From positions 1 to 24,047 of the forward strand of contig JAEMRY010000011.1 of assembly GCA_016463105.1 (NCBI GenBank): 24,047 nucleotides of DNA. Direction: 5' to 3'. Of this stretch, positions 7,867-15,847 are shown in pieces. How positions within the stretch are numbered: the first letter of the stretch is position 1; every line of letters begins with the position of its first letter. Position numbers and translations under genes: made by a program. The stretch comes from Ilumatobacteraceae bacterium. GTDB taxonomy: Bacteria > Actinomycetota > Acidimicrobiia > Acidimicrobiales > Ilumatobacteraceae. Under the pieces are notes generated by a model that was not told the origin of the DNA, made no database searches, and saw nothing but the letters and a program-made list of their open reading frames with translations.

Positions 7867-9150
7867 TTATCTACTTGCTGCATCGCTTGAAGCACCAACG
7901 GCGACAAGATCTGGTCCGAACGCATTAGCAATTTCAACTTGTACAAAACTTCCCACTTGTAAAGTCTCGCTGACATGAATTACCCCGTCAATTTCTGGGG
8001 CTTCGCGATGACTACGGGCTATTCCGGCTGAATCAACAAGCACATTGAGCGTCTCGCCGATCAAGTCGTCGCGGCGACGAGCAGTAATCGTGTCTTGCAT
8101 CTCGCGCAGTTCACCAAGACGCTCATCCATCAATGATTTCTCAACTCGATCTGGCAAGTTGACTGCATAAGTTCCATCTTCGGGGCTGAAGGCGAAAAAT
8201 CCACACCAGTCAAGTTGCGCGTCTTCAACAAATCGCAACAACTGGTCGTGGTCTTCTTCTGTTTCGCCCGGGTATCCGACTATAAAATTGCTGCGCATCG
8301 CTGCTTGTGGTTCGCGCTTACGAATATCTTCAATGCGATTCAAAAATCGCGTTCCATCTCCCCAGCGTCGCATTCTTCGCAAATGTGCTTTAGAAACATG
8401 TTGTAGAGACAAATCAAAATATGGAACACCGGTTGCACAAATTGCATCAACCAAAGCATCACTTAAGTCGCTTGGATATAAATACAACAATCGCGTGCGC
8501 TCAACTTTGCTGGCGACTTGATTAACTAAGTTGACTATCGATCCGGCACCAAGTTCTTCAGGACGGTCTTTTCCGTAACTTGCTAAATCTTGAGCGACGA
8601 GAACAATTTCTTTGGCACCAAGTTGATCGACTTCGGCGAGAATTGATTCAACATCACGACTGCGTTGCGGACCCCGAAATGATGGAATCGCACAAAAACC
8701 GCAATTACGGTCGCAACCTTCGGCGATCTTTATGTAAGCCCATGGCGAACTTGATTTGGGTCGCGGCAAATTCAACAAGTCAAAAGATGGAACCTTTTCG
8801 CTGGCTAACGACAAAGACTTTTTTGTAAGTGTTATCGGCACACCAAAACCTGCAATGTGATCAGCCTCGGGAAGCGACTCGGTAAGTTCAGAGCCATATC
8901 TTTCAGCCATGCAACCAGTCACCACGACCCGTGCACCATCTTTACGTTGCTTCGAAAGTGCGAGAACCGTATCTATTGATTCTCGACGGGCGTCTTCAAT
9001 AAACGCGCAAGTGTTAACAACTACGAGATCAGCCAGACCTACATCATCGGTTCGAATAAGGCCGTCGAGCAACAGCGTGCCAATTATTTTGTCAGAGTCA
9101 ACGTCATTTTTTGGACAGCCAAGTGACTCAAGATAAAAGCTCTGCGTCAC
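7867..9150 (-). CDS. rimO: Ribosomal protein S12 methylthiotransferase RimO
   Basis: A 427-residue radical-SAM methylthiotransferase that adds a methylthio group to an aspartate of ribosomal protein S12. The N-terminal UPF0004 domain has its three cluster cysteines Cys12 (SLGCPKN), Cys48 (VNTCAF) and Cys80 (TGCMAERY). The radical-SAM domain has CDRNCGFC, with Cys146, Cys150 and Cys153 binding the second 4Fe-4S cluster, followed by IPSFRGPQRSR. A TRAM-like domain ends the protein. SLGCPKN and IPSFRG fit RimO rather than MiaB. The start is GTG at 9150; TAGCAT lies 8 nt upstream and no Shine-Dalgarno is seen. It sits 27 nt after ftsK and 3 nt before pgsA. Confidence 0.95.
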   Translation of the reverse strand: MTQSFYLESLGCPKNDVDSDKIIGTLLLDGLIRTDDVGLADLVVVNTCAFIEDARRESIDTVLALSKQRKDGARVVVTGCMAERYGSELTESLPEADHIAGFGVPITLTKKSLSLASEKVPSFDLLNLPRPKSSSPWAYIKIAEGCDRNCGFCAIPSFRGPQRSRDVESILAEVDQLGAKEIVLVAQDLASYGKDRPEELGAGSIVNLVNQVASKVERTRLLYLYPSDLSDALVDAICATGVPYFDLSLQHVSKAHLRRMRRWGDGTRFLNRIEDIRKREPQAAMRSNFIVGYPGETEEDHDQLLRFVEDAQLDWCGFFAFSPEDGTYAVNLPDRVEKSLMDERLGELREMQDTITARRRDDLIGETLNVLVDSAGIARSHREAPEIDGVIHVSETLQVGSFVQVEIANAFGPDLVAVGASSDAASR

Positions 9151-9177
9151 GACACTTGATGCTATCTATCTATTGAT

Positions 9178-11547
9178 TTAACTTGCCTTTTGGATTAGCT
9201 CTAACTCTTCAACACTCATCAACACCTCACGTGGCCTCGAGCCTTCACTTGCTGCAACTACTCCACGCTGCTCGAGCATGTCCATAAGTCGCCCAGCACG
9301 CGCAAATCCAACTTTGAGTTTGCGTTGCAACATCGAGGTACTGCCCTGTTGGGTGCGCACGACGAGATCCATTGCTTGGCGCATAAGTTCGTCGTCATCT
9401 TCGTCGCCGCTACTGCCACCAAATACCGAGCCGTTATTCGCCTGATGTGCTTCGCCTTCGATGCCCGAGACATATGCAACTTCTGGTGCCTGTCGTCGCC
9501 AGTGTCCAACTATTTTGCGAACTTCATTTTCGCTAACCCATGCAGATTGCAACCGTTGCGAGACAGATGTGTTTCCGGGCAACATCAACATGTCACCCAT
9601 ACCAATAAGTTTTTCTGCACCAGGCTGATCGAGAATTACTCGGCTATCGGTGAGACTTGAAACTGCGAACGCCATTCGCGCTGGGATGTTTGCTTTAATC
9701 ACGCCAGTGATTACGTTGACGCTCGGTCTTTGTGTCGCAACTATTAAGTGAATACCAACTGCACGTGCTTTTTGTGCAATACGAGTAATGCAATCTTCAA
9801 CATCGCGCGCCGCCACCATCATCAAATCATTTAATTCGTCTACAACAATCAAAATATAAGGAATTCGCTGAAACTGTTTATCTTGCGACTGTCCTGATTC
9901 AACCGTCATTTCACCGCGGTCGTATGCAGCGTTGTAACCAGCGACATCACGAAAGCCCGCTTCAACCAATATGTCGTAGCGCCGCTCCATTTCTTTGACT
10001 GCCCAACCAAGTGCATTCGCGGCTTTTTTTGGATTCGTAACCGGTGCTGTCAACAAATGCGGCAAACGCGCGTATTGCCCCATCTCAACTTGCTTCGGGT
10101 CTATGAGAATCATTTTTACTTGATCTGGAGTGGATCGCATCAACACAGAAGTAATGATGCAGTTAATTGCGCTGGACTTACCGGCGCCGGTTGCGCCCGC
10201 GATCAACAAGTGAGGCGTAGTTGAAATATTCAAGAACACAGATCGACCTGAAATATCTTTACCAATCGCAACATCGAGTGGATGAGTTGCTGTTCGCGCT
10301 TCTTGAGACTCAAGCAAATCTCCAATTGATACAAGTTCTCGCATTTCGTTCGGCACTTCAATGCCGATTGCTGACCGACCAGGTATCGGCGCAAGAATTC
10401 GTACGTCTGTTGCCGCCATCGTGTATGCAATATCTCGTGACAACGAAGTAACTTTGGCAACTTTTACACCATCTCCAAGTGAAAGTTCATACCTCGTAAC
10501 AGTCGGCCCACGCGTGTAGCCAACAAGTTCGGTTTCAACACCATGTGAAGCAAGGGCGGTAACAAGTTGATCTCCGCGTTGCCTAATCGCTTCTTCGTTC
10601 GCTTTCTTATTGCTCGTTAGTGAGAGAAACTCCATTTCTGGCAGAGTCCACACGCTTGGTTGCCCAGATGGTCCAAGTGGCATTTGCTGTGGCTCACCTT
10701 TGACAGGTGCAAGTTTTGGAGCTGTGCGCTCTCGGCGTTTACGTTCACGTTTTGGACTGGCCAGATTTATTTCTTGGTTATCAACAGTTTCTTCGCCGTC
10801 ATCTGGCAGATCATTATAAAATTGTGAAGACTGAGAAAAACCTGATTCGTCTTGTGCCGAACGCTCGTCGAACGCACTTGATAAGTTTTCTGAGGTCGAA
10901 GAAAGTTGCGAGCCGAAACTTCGTGCGGTTCGGCGAATCGCCAAGATCAATTGGGGTGCAGATTTGCCAGACACCAGCATGATTGAGCCAACCAAAAGCG
11001 CAATCAACAAAACTGTCGCACCAATAGTTGACAACATGCTTTGCAACGGCTCACCAACTAATTGACCAAACCATCCACCCGTACGATTCGACTCATCGCT
11101 TAAGTAAATATGCAGCAGTCCGAGAACTACTCCGGTTAGTGCAGCCCAACCAATTGATGTGCGAACGCGATTGTTCCAATCTTTTCGGCGAGCAAGGGCA
11201 ATGCCCAGGCTGATACAAAGAATCGGCATGAAGAATCGGCCAGCGCCAAACAGCCACGACAGAAAACTATTTAAACCGCCCCCAAGTGGGCCCGCCGACT
11301 TTAGATAGATCGAAAGACTTAGTAGCGCACCAACGGCAATAAGCGCGAGCCCGCTAAATTCATGCGAACGACCCTCAAACAATCCTCCGAACATTGGCCC
11401 ATGTGAAGACACAACCCGGTACCGCGTTGGCTCATCATCCCGATCATGTTCACGATATGCACGCACATCTGGCGCCCGACGAGACTTCTGGCGGTCGCGG
11501 GGCGCGCTCTTTGGGCGCGCAGATTTAGATTTCGGCCCTTTTGCCAT
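9178..11547 (-). CDS. ftsK: FtsK/SpoIIIE DNA translocase
   Basis: A 789-residue septal DNA pump that moves chromosome ends out of the closing division septum. A basic N-terminus (1-50) is followed by four membrane helices (about 66-82, 102-119, 131-150, 172-193), a charged linker (200-300), and the RecA-like motor. The motor has Walker A GATGAGKS (451-458), DPKQVEM (483-489), Walker B LIVVDE (566-571) and ATQRPSV (604-610). Residues 716-785 form the winged-helix gamma domain that reads KOPS-like orienting sites. After Walker B the usual DELADLMM reads DELNDLMM. It is preceded by a predicted leaderless promoter and an inverted repeat, and lies between rnj and rimO. Confidence 0.96.
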   Translation of the reverse strand: MAKGPKSKSARPKSAPRDRQKSRRAPDVRAYREHDRDDEPTRYRVVSSHGPMFGGLFEGRSHEFSGLALIAVGALLSLSIYLKSAGPLGGGLNSFLSWLFGAGRFFMPILCISLGIALARRKDWNNRVRTSIGWAALTGVVLGLLHIYLSDESNRTGGWFGQLVGEPLQSMLSTIGATVLLIALLVGSIMLVSGKSAPQLILAIRRTARSFGSQLSSTSENLSSAFDERSAQDESGFSQSSQFYNDLPDDGEETVDNQEINLASPKRERKRRERTAPKLAPVKGEPQQMPLGPSGQPSVWTLPEMEFLSLTSNKKANEEAIRQRGDQLVTALASHGVETELVGYTRGPTVTRYELSLGDGVKVAKVTSLSRDIAYTMAATDVRILAPIPGRSAIGIEVPNEMRELVSIGDLLESQEARTATHPLDVAIGKDISGRSVFLNISTTPHLLIAGATGAGKSSAINCIITSVLMRSTPDQVKMILIDPKQVEMGQYARLPHLLTAPVTNPKKAANALGWAVKEMERRYDILVEAGFRDVAGYNAAYDRGEMTVESGQSQDKQFQRIPYILIVVDELNDLMMVAARDVEDCITRIAQKARAVGIHLIVATQRPSVNVITGVIKANIPARMAFAVSSLTDSRVILDQPGAEKLIGMGDMLMLPGNTSVSQRLQSAWVSENEVRKIVGHWRRQAPEVAYVSGIEGEAHQANNGSVFGGSSGDEDDDELMRQAMDLVVRTQQGSTSMLQRKLKVGFARAGRLMDMLEQRGVVAASEGSRPREVLMSVEELELIQKAS

Positions 11548-11559
11548 GATTCAACAGTA
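11548..11559 (-). promoter_or_regulatory. Predicted leaderless -10 box of ftsK
   Basis: On the minus strand TACTGT (11559 to 11554) stands exactly 6 nt before the ATG of ftsK, with no Shine-Dalgarno in the gap. The hexamer and spacing are identical to those at the luciferase-like gene. No good -35 hexamer is seen; that position is taken by the inverted repeat at 11560-11582. Confidence 0.45.
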
Positions 11560-11582
11560 CCAATCGGGTATCGGCCGATTGG
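11560..11582. promoter_or_regulatory. 23-bp inverted repeat between rnj and ftsK
   Basis: CCAATCGG at 11560-11567 and CCGATTGG at 11575-11582 are perfect 8-bp arms around a 7-nt spacer. The repeat directly abuts the predicted -10 of ftsK and lies 20 bp beyond the rnj stop. It could be an operator in the -35 region of ftsK or a hairpin ending or stabilising the rnj transcript. There is no T-run after it. It does not resemble the actinobacterial LexA box. Confidence 0.5.
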
Positions 11583-11601
11583 GGATAACTGCTAGTGCCG
11601 C

Positions 11602-12975
11602 TTATTTCTTATTGGTCTTTTTTTTCGAGCGACCATGTTGCGCTTTTGGCGGAACAATGAATTCGGCAGGTATTCGTCCACCAAAATCGAGATTCTTCTC
11701 ATTCAACTCAACGACATCGCCGTCTTCGCACAATAAAATATTGCGTGGCGCAACGCCCATAATTTTCGCCAACTCGGTATTCGCAACCATGTGGCGATAT
11801 TCGCCGTGAATCGGGATAAACCATTCGGGTTTAGTGATGCTTAAATACATCTTCAGATCTTCCGCTTGTGCGTGGCCAGTCGCGTGCACATCAGCAATAC
11901 CAGAATGCACGACTGTCGCACCTCTGCGCAATAATGCATCAATTACTTTGTTGACGTTGTGTTCGTTTCCCGGAATCGCATGACTCGAAAAAACGACAGT
12001 GTCATTGTCGCCAACTTTCACATAACGACTATCTCCTTTTGCCAACAGCGTCAAAGCAGACATCGCCTCACCTTGAGAACCCGTCGAGATAATACAGATT
12101 TCACTGTCGTCATATTTGCCGAGCGCATCAGAACTAACCAGACTTTTTTCGGGAATCGTCAACACTTTCAAATCTCGCGCAAGACGAATATTATTTATCA
12201 TTGACCGACCAAGTGGCACAACTACACGACCAGAATCGATCGCTGCGTCGGCAATTTGTTGCACGCGGTGGATGTGACTCGCAAAACTTGCAGTGATGAT
12301 TCTTTTTTCGCGATGCTCGTTAAATAACTGACGCAAAACAACACCAACATCAGACTCTGATGGCGCGTGACCTCGCTCGCCCGCATTTGTCGAATCAAGC
12401 ATCAACAATCGAATACCTTCGTTAGAAGAAAGTGATCCAAGTCGCGCAAGATCGGTGCGACGATTGTCGACTGGGGTGAGATCAAGTTTGAAGTCTCCAG
12501 AGTGAACAATCACGCCTTGTGATGTATGCAATGCAATCGCATGAGCATGAGGCACTGAGTGAGTGACCGGAATAAATTCAACTTCAAATGGCCCAATTTT
12601 TGTACGTTCGTTGTCATCAACTTCGATGAACTTTGTTTTATCGGTGAGACGAGCCTCTGAAATGCGATTTCGTGCAAGACCCAATGTGAGTGCCGAGCCA
12701 TATAGCGGAAACGAAGCATCACGCAATAAATATTGCAACGCGCCAACATGGTCTTCGTGCCCATGGGTTGCAACACAACCAACTATTCGGTCTTTGTTTT
12801 CTAATAGCCACGTGAAATCAGGAATAATCACATCAATATCGTCACCGTGTTCGGCTTTTGGAAACATCAAGCCACAATCAATTAGCAAGATTTTTTTGTC
12901 TTGCTCTATCGCCATACAGTTACGGCCTATTTCACCGAGCCCACCAAGAAATGAAATCCGAACTGGTTTCTTCAT
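11602..12975 (-). CDS. rnj: Ribonuclease J, lacking the usual C-terminal domain
   Basis: A 457-residue metallo-beta-lactamase/beta-CASP ribonuclease that degrades and matures RNA by endo- and 5'-exonuclease action. The metal-binding HGHEDH is at 71-76, HSGDFKLD at 158-165 fits the next metal-ligand motif, and DVHATGHA and IHGEYRH near 363 and 389 are the beta-CASP motifs. ATG at 12975 is chosen because the family start KKPVRISFLGGLGEIGRN begins there; upstream codons overlap dapA and have no family features. Typical RNase J proteins are about 550-560 residues, and here about 100 C-terminal residues are absent. The protein ends soon after VVELN with a basic tail rich in Lys. The 54 bp to ftsK cannot hold the missing domain. 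It starts 10 nt after dapA. Confidence 0.94.
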   Translation of the reverse strand: MKKPVRISFLGGLGEIGRNCMAIEQDKKILLIDCGLMFPKAEHGDDIDVIIPDFTWLLENKDRIVGCVATHGHEDHVGALQYLLRDASFPLYGSALTLGLARNRISEARLTDKTKFIEVDDNERTKIGPFEVEFIPVTHSVPHAHAIALHTSQGVIVHSGDFKLDLTPVDNRRTDLARLGSLSSNEGIRLLMLDSTNAGERGHAPSESDVGVVLRQLFNEHREKRIITASFASHIHRVQQIADAAIDSGRVVVPLGRSMINNIRLARDLKVLTIPEKSLVSSDALGKYDDSEICIISTGSQGEAMSALTLLAKGDSRYVKVGDNDTVVFSSHAIPGNEHNVNKVIDALLRRGATVVHSGIADVHATGHAQAEDLKMYLSITKPEWFIPIHGEYRHMVANTELAKIMGVAPRNILLCEDGDVVELNEKNLDFGGRIPAEFIVPPKAQHGRSKKKTNKK

Positions 12976-12985
12976 TGAATTTTTA

Positions 12986-13888
12986 TTAGTGACTTGCAGC
13001 CAGGCGTGCTGCCTGCAAATTGCTAAACACTTTCTCTGCCCGTTGCGCAAGACCGCTTGGTGCCGGACCCATCGGCAAACGAGCTTCGCCAACAGCCAAC
13101 CCAAGATAATTCATCATTGCTTTGCTCGGCAACGGATTCGGATTATCGTCGCCTGTTTCAAAAGCAAAACTTTCCAACATTCGCGCATTGACTGCTCTTG
13201 CTCCAGTTATGTCGCCAGCATTCCATTTTTTAAACATCTCTTGATGATCTGCGCCTGTCCAATGTGTCGCCACACCAATTACGCCAACTGCACCAATCGC
13301 CATAAGTGGCAAAGTCAATCCGTCGTCGCCACTTAGCAATTCGAAACTTTTTGGAACCTGTGTCATCAGCATCGCCGTTTCTGCTGGGTTTCCGCTGGCA
13401 TCTTTTAATGCGGCGACATTCTTGACATCAGTCGCAAGTTTGATAAGTGTCGCAGTCGAAATTTTTCGGCCAGTTCGCACCGGTATGTCATAGACAACTA
13501 CAGGCAAAGTTGTCGCACCAGCAACTGCAGTCATGTGCGCCAAGATTCCGGCTTGTGATGGTCGGTTGTAATACGGGCCGACTGCAAGCACGCCGGCAAT
13601 GCCCAGTTTTGATGCTTGCGTCGTGAGATGAATCGAATGTCTTGTGTCATTCGTGACTGTTCCGGCGATAACCGGAATCGTGACTGCTTCAACCGTGGCA
13701 GCGAACAACGAAAGTTTCTCGTCATCGGTGAGCGTTGATGCTTCACCCGTTGTGCCACCCACGACTAGCCCATCGTTGCCGTTGTCTTGCAGCCATTTTG
13801 CAAGACGACGAACGCCGTCCAGATCTAATTCGCCGTTCTTATCGAACGGGGTGACCATTGCAGTGAGTACCTGACCGAATCTTGGCAT
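12986..13888 (-). CDS. dapA: 4-hydroxy-tetrahydrodipicolinate synthase
   Basis: A 300-residue TIM-barrel lyase condensing pyruvate with aspartate semialdehyde, the first committed step to diaminopimelate and lysine. Key residues are visible: GTTGE (45-49), Tyr107 in GPYYNRP, Tyr133 in VVYDIPVRTG, Arg138, and the Schiff-base Lys162 in ALKDASG. Length is normal. It heads the block dapA-rnj-ftsK-rimO-pgsA-cinA, with rnj 10 nt downstream. The start is ATG at 13888 with a TAACAT box 6 nt upstream and no Shine-Dalgarno, suggesting a leaderless transcript. The partner dapB, which uses the product of this enzyme, lies about 9 kb away on the same strand, with unrelated genes between. Confidence 0.96.
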   Translation of the reverse strand: MPRFGQVLTAMVTPFDKNGELDLDGVRRLAKWLQDNGNDGLVVGGTTGEASTLTDDEKLSLFAATVEAVTIPVIAGTVTNDTRHSIHLTTQASKLGIAGVLAVGPYYNRPSQAGILAHMTAVAGATTLPVVVYDIPVRTGRKISTATLIKLATDVKNVAALKDASGNPAETAMLMTQVPKSFELLSGDDGLTLPLMAIGAVGVIGVATHWTGADHQEMFKKWNAGDITGARAVNARMLESFAFETGDDNPNPLPSKAMMNYLGLAVGEARLPMGPAPSGLAQRAEKVFSNLQAARLAASH

Positions 13889-13900
13889 GGCTAGATGTTA
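13889..13900 (-). promoter_or_regulatory. Predicted leaderless -10 box of dapA
   Basis: On the minus strand TAACAT (13900 to 13895) is followed by CTAGCC and then the ATG of dapA, a spacing of 6 nt. No ribosome binding site is present. The stretch CATCTAG is also found upstream of the permease and serine-hydrolase frames. No convincing -35 hexamer is seen. Confidence 0.45.
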
Positions 13901-13933
13901 GTCAGTCAGCCGATGAAGCCTCTATAGATTTAA

Positions 13934-13949
13934 TGCACCTGTTCGTGCA
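13934..13949. terminator. Small hairpin after the ferritin-like gene
   Basis: TGCAC at 13934-13938 and GTGCA at 13945-13949 form a 5-bp stem with a 6-nt loop, just beyond the stop of the ferritin-like gene (13955) and upstream of dapA. On the minus strand it is followed by TTAAATCTATAG, not a clear T-run. It may be a weak terminator between the two units. Confidence 0.28.
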
Positions 13950-13954
13950 CTAGA

Positions 13955-15085
13955 TCAGTTCGAAGGAACCGAGACCTCTTTGCCGATTTCGAACTTAAGG
14001 TACTCGTCGCCGGTGTTCTCCCAATCTTCGAATTGGATTACACCCATTTCTTCGAAGCGATGGCGCAACCATTTGTCGTTGCGGTCAAGTAACCCGAGTT
14101 TCTTGCAGTTCGGCACGATCTTGGCGAACAGCATTTGCTGGAATATCTTGCGAGTCGGGTCATTAATCAGCAACGGAATCACTGATTTCGGATCGACACC
14201 CATGTACGCCCAAACTTCTTGTTGCAAGAAGCGGTCACGCATACGAATGCTGGCCTCATAAGCAAACTCTTGTCGCTCCATAATTTCTGCATCACTCATA
14301 CCGTCATAAACCTCTTTGAGACTCAAGACGCCGAACGCAACGTGACGAGCTTCGTCGCTCATTACATAACGAAGAAGTTGTTTGAGCAATGGCTCACCAG
14401 TTAGTTGGTGCAAATAACCAAACGCTGCGAGTGCAAGACCCTCAACCATGATTTGCATTCCGAGGTATGTCAAATCCCAACGCGAATCTCGAACGATGTC
14501 GTCGAGCAGCAAACCAAGGTGTGCATTAATTGGGTACCCACCCTCAAGTTTTTCGTCAAGATATCGAGCAAACACTTCAACGTGACGCGCTTCGTCTACG
14601 ACTTGAGTGCTGGCGTATAACTTTGCGTCGTACCACGGCACGGTCTCAACAATTTTGGCGGTGCAAATGAGTGCACCCTGCTCGCCGTGAAGAAACTGCG
14701 AGAGTGTCCACTTGCGACTTTGGATACCAAACTCAAGCCATTCTTTGTCGCCCCATGTTGCAAGTTTTGTATCGGCATACCAGTTTGGATCTACACCATT
14801 TCCAATTGCGGCCTGATCGGCAGCAACTGTCTTTTCGATGTCAACCACGGTGTCCCACGCCAAATCAGTGGTGCCGTTCCATTGACTGGTCTTGGCCTTC
14901 TCATACAACTTGCGCAATGGCGGACGAGCCAGCGAATAATCCCAAGTAAAAACCGTGTCAGCGTTGTTTTTGACAACATGCTCGATCTCGTTTGTCGGTG
15001 TGACCGGAATACTGAGGATCGCCTCAATATTATTAATTTGGTCGCGACCGATAATGTCTTGGTTTTGCTTTTCTGTGATTGACAT
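13955..15085 (-). CDS. Ferritin-like di-iron protein (R2/desaturase-like oxygenase fold)
   Basis: A 376-residue helical protein with a complete set of ligands for a carboxylate-bridged di-iron site: Glu135 (HGEQGAL), Glu165 and His168 (DEARH), Glu215 (VEGLALAAFG), Glu245 and His248 (second DEARH). This E, ExxH, E, ExxH order is that of ribonucleotide reductase R2, acyl-ACP desaturases and related oxygenases. The radical-carrying features of true R2 and a partner large subunit are not seen, so an oxygenase or desaturase acting on an unknown substrate is more likely. ATG at 15085 has a good site, AGGAG, about 7 nt upstream. The TetR gene lies 25 nt upstream on the same strand, so both are probably co-transcribed and controlled by the palindrome before tetR. 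Confidence 0.87.
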   Translation of the reverse strand: MSITEKQNQDIIGRDQINNIEAILSIPVTPTNEIEHVVKNNADTVFTWDYSLARPPLRKLYEKAKTSQWNGTTDLAWDTVVDIEKTVAADQAAIGNGVDPNWYADTKLATWGDKEWLEFGIQSRKWTLSQFLHGEQGALICTAKIVETVPWYDAKLYASTQVVDEARHVEVFARYLDEKLEGGYPINAHLGLLLDDIVRDSRWDLTYLGMQIMVEGLALAAFGYLHQLTGEPLLKQLLRYVMSDEARHVAFGVLSLKEVYDGMSDAEIMERQEFAYEASIRMRDRFLQQEVWAYMGVDPKSVIPLLINDPTRKIFQQMLFAKIVPNCKKLGLLDRNDKWLRHRFEEMGVIQFEDWENTGDEYLKFEIGKEVSVPSN

Positions 15086-15110
15086 GGCTCTCCTGTTTGT
15101 TGATTTTGTT

Positions 15111-15710
15111 TTAATTACTGAATTCGTGAATATTGATGTGCGTATTTAAGAATTTCTTGACACTTACTTCGCTCGTGAAATCAAATCGCTCAGAAGGTGT
15201 AAGGAAGTACGAAATTACAAGGCGTGCCAAAACTTCAACCAGCGCATCAGCCTCACGCTTCGGAATATATTGAGCAGCCAACGGTGCAAGATACGCAGAT
15301 GCCACACGAACAATTCGCGACAACCCGTCAATTGTGAACTGCATCAAAGTTGTGCCGGGTTCGGTGGCGAGCATCATCGCAAGATGTTCATCATTGCGAA
15401 GTTCTGTTGTAGCCACGACAACGCACCGCACAAGAAGATCTTCAAGCGAAGTTGAATTTTCAGCGCGAGATAAAAGCGTCTTAAAAAACTCATCCAAAGA
15501 GCGCACATGCAATGCTTCTAGCAAAACTTCTTTACCCCCAGGAAACAACCTGTACAAAGTTGCACGAGACACATTTGCTAACTCGCATACATCACTGACC
15601 GTGAATCGCGCCACGCCCCACTTTTCGAGAGCAGTTTTAGTCGCATCTAACACACGTGTTTCAATTTCGCTGACCTGCGAAACTGGCAGAGATAAGTGCT
15701 TAGTAGCCAT
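15111..15710 (-). CDS. TetR-family transcriptional regulator
   Basis: A 199-residue regulator. The N-terminal TetR DNA-binding domain (about 15-65) shows VLDATKTALEKWGVARFTV, then the helix-turn-helix ELANVSRATLYRLFPGGKE, where ATLYRLF is the family hallmark. The C-terminal ligand-binding domain is divergent, so the inducer cannot be named. ATG at 15710 is chosen over an upstream GTG-like extension because a strong -35/-10 promoter ends 6 nt before it and the operator palindrome lies in the extension. The gene reads into the ferritin-like di-iron gene 25 nt downstream, and is divergent from the amino-acid ABC transporter. It most likely represses its own operon. Confidence 0.9.
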   Translation of the reverse strand: MATKHLSLPVSQVSEIETRVLDATKTALEKWGVARFTVSDVCELANVSRATLYRLFPGGKEVLLEALHVRSLDEFFKTLLSRAENSTSLEDLLVRCVVVATTELRNDEHLAMMLATEPGTTLMQFTIDGLSRIVRVASAYLAPLAAQYIPKREADALVEVLARLVISYFLTPSERFDFTSEVSVKKFLNTHINIHEFSN

Positions 15711-15746
15711 AGTGAGACAATAAGACTCTAGTCGTCTCATTGTCAA
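15711..15746 (-). promoter_or_regulatory. Promoter of the tetR/ferritin-like operon (leaderless)
   Basis: On the minus strand there is a perfect TTGACA (15746 to 15741), an 18-nt spacer, TATTGT (15722 to 15717), then 6 nt and the ATG of tetR. There is no ribosome site, so the tetR message is predicted to be leaderless. This is the best -35/-10 pair in the window. Confidence 0.65.
15716..15744. promoter_or_regulatory. 29-bp palindromic operator candidate for the TetR protein
   Basis: The arms GACAATAAGAC (15716-15726) and GTCTCATTGTC (15734-15744) match in 10 of 11 positions around a 7-bp spacer. The palindrome covers the -35, spacer and -10 of the tetR promoter, as expected for autorepression. 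It is about 100 bp upstream of the binding-protein gene of the ABC transporter, so that operon could also be affected. Confidence 0.65.
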
Positions 15747-15847
15747 GTCTTACGACTTTTTCTTGAAATTTATGACTTTTAAGCCCAAATGAGGCAAACT
15801 AGAGACCAACAACTCGTCCGCAGTTTCTTCAGGAAGGAAGACACATT

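Noticed and set aside
12563..13336. 257-codon open frame on the plus strand
   Set aside because: It is antisense to rnj and dapA, both of which have intact catalytic motifs; the translation is Cys/Ser/His-rich without domains.
15111..15746. Longer TetR start at 15746
   Set aside because: The extra codons would cover the promoter and operator, and the ATG at 15710 has a promoter at the right distance.
15747..15847. Riboswitch or attenuator before the ABC transporter
   Set aside because: Only short A/T-rich repeats (GACTTTT twice) and a ribosome site are visible; no conserved riboswitch core.
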